The notes beneath the pieces were generated by a model. It made no database searches and was not told the DNA's origin. It saw nothing but the letters and a program-made list of their open reading frames with translations. The translations under genes and the position numbers were made by a program. From positions 4,397,501 to 4,461,500 of the forward strand of contig OX637398.1 of assembly GCA_951799425.1 (NCBI GenBank): a DNA stretch of 64,000 nucleotides, written 5' to 3'. The stretch is from Ilex aquifolium. Lineage: Eukaryota > Streptophyta > Magnoliopsida > Aquifoliales > Aquifoliaceae. This document shows, in pieces, positions 61,917-64,000 of the stretch (the first letter of the stretch is position 1; the number at the start of each line of letters is the position of its first letter).

Positions 61917-62981
61917 ATGAAGTGGCTACGAGGTGACACTGTCGGCCATGGAAGCCAAAGCTCAGTCAATCTTGCGATACCCACAAGCCAGAGCCCTCAA
62001 ATTCCACCATTGATGGCTGTGAAATCTTGTGATGTTTCGCGCTCTGCTTTGTTGATGAACGAAAAGCTGATATTGGATGAGCTCCGAGATTGTCCAGAGA
62101 TCATTCGTTGCTTTGGGGATAGTTTCAGCTTCGAAAAGGGGCAGAAATTGTACAACGTTTTGCTGGAGTACGCTTCTGGAGGTTCTTTGGCTGATAAAAT
62201 GAAAGATTCCGGCAATCACCGGTTGCCGGAATCGGACGTACGACGATACACGAAGTCGATACTCAGAGGACTTCACTATATTCACAAGAATGGGTATGTT
62301 CACTGTGATATCAAGCTTCAAAATATCCTTTTACTTTCTTCAAGAAATGATCAAAGGGACGAAGCAAAGATAGCGGATTTTGGGCTGGCAAAGAAAGCCG
62401 GAGTTGAAAAGGAGGGTAACTTTAGGTGTGAATTGAGAGGAACACCTTTATATTTGTCGCCGGAGGTGGTGGCCAGCGGCGAACAGGAGTCACCGGCGGA
62501 CATATGGGCACTTGGGTGTGTGGTGACGGAGATGTTCACCGGAGCTCCGGCTTGGCGGTGCTCTGACGTGGCCGGGCTATTGATGAGGATTGGGGTTGGT
62601 GATGAGGTGCCAGAAATTCCCGCAAAATTATCAGAGGAAGGAAAAGATTTTCTCGGAAAGTGTTTTGTAAAAGACCCGAGAAAAAGATGGACGGCTGAGA
62701 TGCTTCTAAATCACCCATTTCTTGATCATGACACCGTTCCATTGAAAGACACAAATGAAGCTCCTTCGACCTCTCCGAGAAGTCCATTTGATCGTCTTGA
62801 TTGGGTGTCCGTACAATCTTCTTTGACACGTTCAATTACGCTGGAATATGACATATGGTCTCGAGACGAGTTGAATTTAAGTGGGTCGTCTTCAATTTCG
62901 CCGGCGAGGAGGGTACGGCAGTTGGTCTCCGATCATGGACATGATTGGTCTGTTTCGGACAGTTGGATCACCGTAAGGTAA
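61917..62981 (+). CDS. MAPKKK17/18/20/21-like protein kinase
   Basis: Intronless, 354 aa. A single Ser/Thr kinase domain fills residues 3 to about 270: glycine loop GHGSQSSVNLA (10-20), ATP-binding Lys36 (MAVKS), catalytic HCDIKLQN with Asp131 (Cys replaces the usual Arg of HRD), DFG at 154-156, then GTPLYLSPEV and DIWALGCVVTEMFTGAPAW. RWTAEMLLNHPF closes the domain. The short Ser-rich C-terminus ends DWSVSDSWITVR, a tail I associate with MAPKKK20-type kinases. These MEKK-subfamily enzymes phosphorylate MKK3 or MKK5-type kinases in ABA, osmotic and cold signalling. The HCD form and short single-domain build are usual for this clade. The frame is intact and a TATA box is present upstream. Confidence 0.93.
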   Translation: MKWLRGDTVGHGSQSSVNLAIPTSQSPQIPPLMAVKSCDVSRSALLMNEKLILDELRDCPEIIRCFGDSFSFEKGQKLYNVLLEYASGGSLADKMKDSGNHRLPESDVRRYTKSILRGLHYIHKNGYVHCDIKLQNILLLSSRNDQRDEAKIADFGLAKKAGVEKEGNFRCELRGTPLYLSPEVVASGEQESPADIWALGCVVTEMFTGAPAWRCSDVAGLLMRIGVGDEVPEIPAKLSEEGKDFLGKCFVKDPRKRWTAEMLLNHPFLDHDTVPLKDTNEAPSTSPRSPFDRLDWVSVQSSLTRSITLEYDIWSRDELNLSGSSSISPARRVRQLVSDHGHDWSVSDSWITVR

Positions 62982-62984
62982 TTG

Positions 62985-64000
62985 GAATATACTGATTATT
63001 AATTGGAGTCACTGAAGAGCCAGATTCAGAGAAAGGGCATTCAACGATCTTGAAGATATTTTTTATTTTTTGTATATAAAATTAGATAGAGGGTGTAGAT
63101 ACAATTGATTTTGTTAGGGGCTGACTTCAATGGAAGGGTTCTGATTGGGGACTCAGAAAGTAGCAGAAAGTGTACAGCTTAGTTTCATGTGGCATTTAAA
63201 AGTTATTGAATAAAATATTATATTTTATCTTCTGGGGAAAATGAGAATTTGCCAAGTGTGTTTGGACGTGTTAGGCTGAAGGTGGATATTTTTACCTTCA
63301 ATTTGCATATGACCTGTAACGATTCTGTTACTACTTCATCTCTCTTCCAAGTTTCAAATTCATCCAAAAATCCTGGAAGATTATGTTCCTTTCCGATGAA
63401 AATATCATGCAAATAACTTCTAATGAAACTCTCTCTCTCTCGCTCTCTCGCTCTCTCTCAAGTTGCAAATTAAAAAGCATCCAAGTTGATAATACCAAAG
63501 CCAAGATCTATGGAGATTATTAATTTAGAGCGTCGCAAGGGCTACAACCGACCTGAGGAGCGGACCCACGGACCTACATACAAGGACCCAGACCGGCTAG
63601 GGTCTTATCCAAGTTGCTCTTGACAGCTACTAATAGAATAGTTCTCTGTTTTGAACTTAAGTAAGAAATTTAACTGTAGAATTAGTTTTTTTTCCAATTA
63701 TACTTGCAATGCCTTTGATTCAACTCCTAGATCTCTTAACTCATTCCCAAAGCTTTCAATAGCATCAAAATGAATATAAAACTTTATTCTTACAGCTGAA
63801 ACCAACTTAGCCATAGCCAAGTAACCTCAGCTTATTTGAAGCAGCTCAATCATTAACATTGGAAAGGACAAAAAGGGAATTACTTCAACAAGGTTTATTC
63901 AAGAAAGAGTCGACAATGTCATGTCACTAATTTTTAGAATGTCACGTCATACCTAAAAAATATAGCCTCTAACGGCCAAATATTTTCTAGAAAATCTTAA
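62985..64000. other. MAPKKK 3' flank and intergenic end of window
   Basis: Contains the 3' UTR and a CT/CG microsatellite (about 63431-63460). No gene I can support. A GC-richer patch at about 63525-63600 looks repeat-derived. Confidence 0.5.

Overview
This is nuclear DNA of a eudicot plant. The genes are widely spaced and intron-bearing, with plant-specific families: an ERF109-type AP2/ERF factor, zeaxanthin epoxidase, a PLS-class PPR protein, a remorin, RALF34 and a plant MAPKKK. The intergenic DNA is AT-rich and packed with plant transposons (hAT-like MITEs, Helitrons, solo LTRs, an L1-type LINE, SINEs). A chloroplast atpB insert confirms a nuclear context. I cannot name the species.

Layout. 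1-11.1 kb: a direct segmental duplication with units about 6.8 kb apart. Each unit carries a plastid atpB/atpB-rbcL fragment, an ERF109-like gene on the minus strand, its promoter, and a SINE at the far end. A hAT-like MITE sits in the spacer. 11.6-14.7 kb: a Helitron carrying a BAG-domain gene fragment. 16.1-19.1 kb: an intronless PPR gene (minus). 20.1-28.2 kb: a complete 16-exon zeaxanthin epoxidase gene (minus), with a copia relic in intron 7. 29.4-32.3 kb: a 5'-truncated LINE. 33.6-44.7 kb: two stacks of nested transposons 66 bp apart. 46.5-50.4 kb: a four-exon remorin gene (plus). 51-52 kb: two more MITEs. 53.2 kb: RALF34 (plus). 54.4-59.6 kb: three related solo LTRs and two SINEs. 61.9 kb: an intronless MAPKKK (plus) with a MITE just upstream of its promoter.

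Seven host genes look real; six appear intact. The seventh, the proximal ERF109-like copy (1782-2561), is open but has lost the key AP2-domain tryptophan and has Gln in place of a DNA-contacting Arg, while its twin keeps every contact residue. The ERF109, ZEP, RALF34 and MAPKKK families all act in stress, ABA or redox signalling, but as neighbours in a plant chromosome this need not mean joint function.

I found no new multi-gene system. The most informative structures are the diverging ERF pair and the nested stacks. Target-site duplications and a paralogous empty site give the order of insertion in those stacks. Exon boundaries were set by eye from GT/AG sites, reading phase and family similarity; all phases close exactly for ZEP (674 aa) and the remorin (398 aa).
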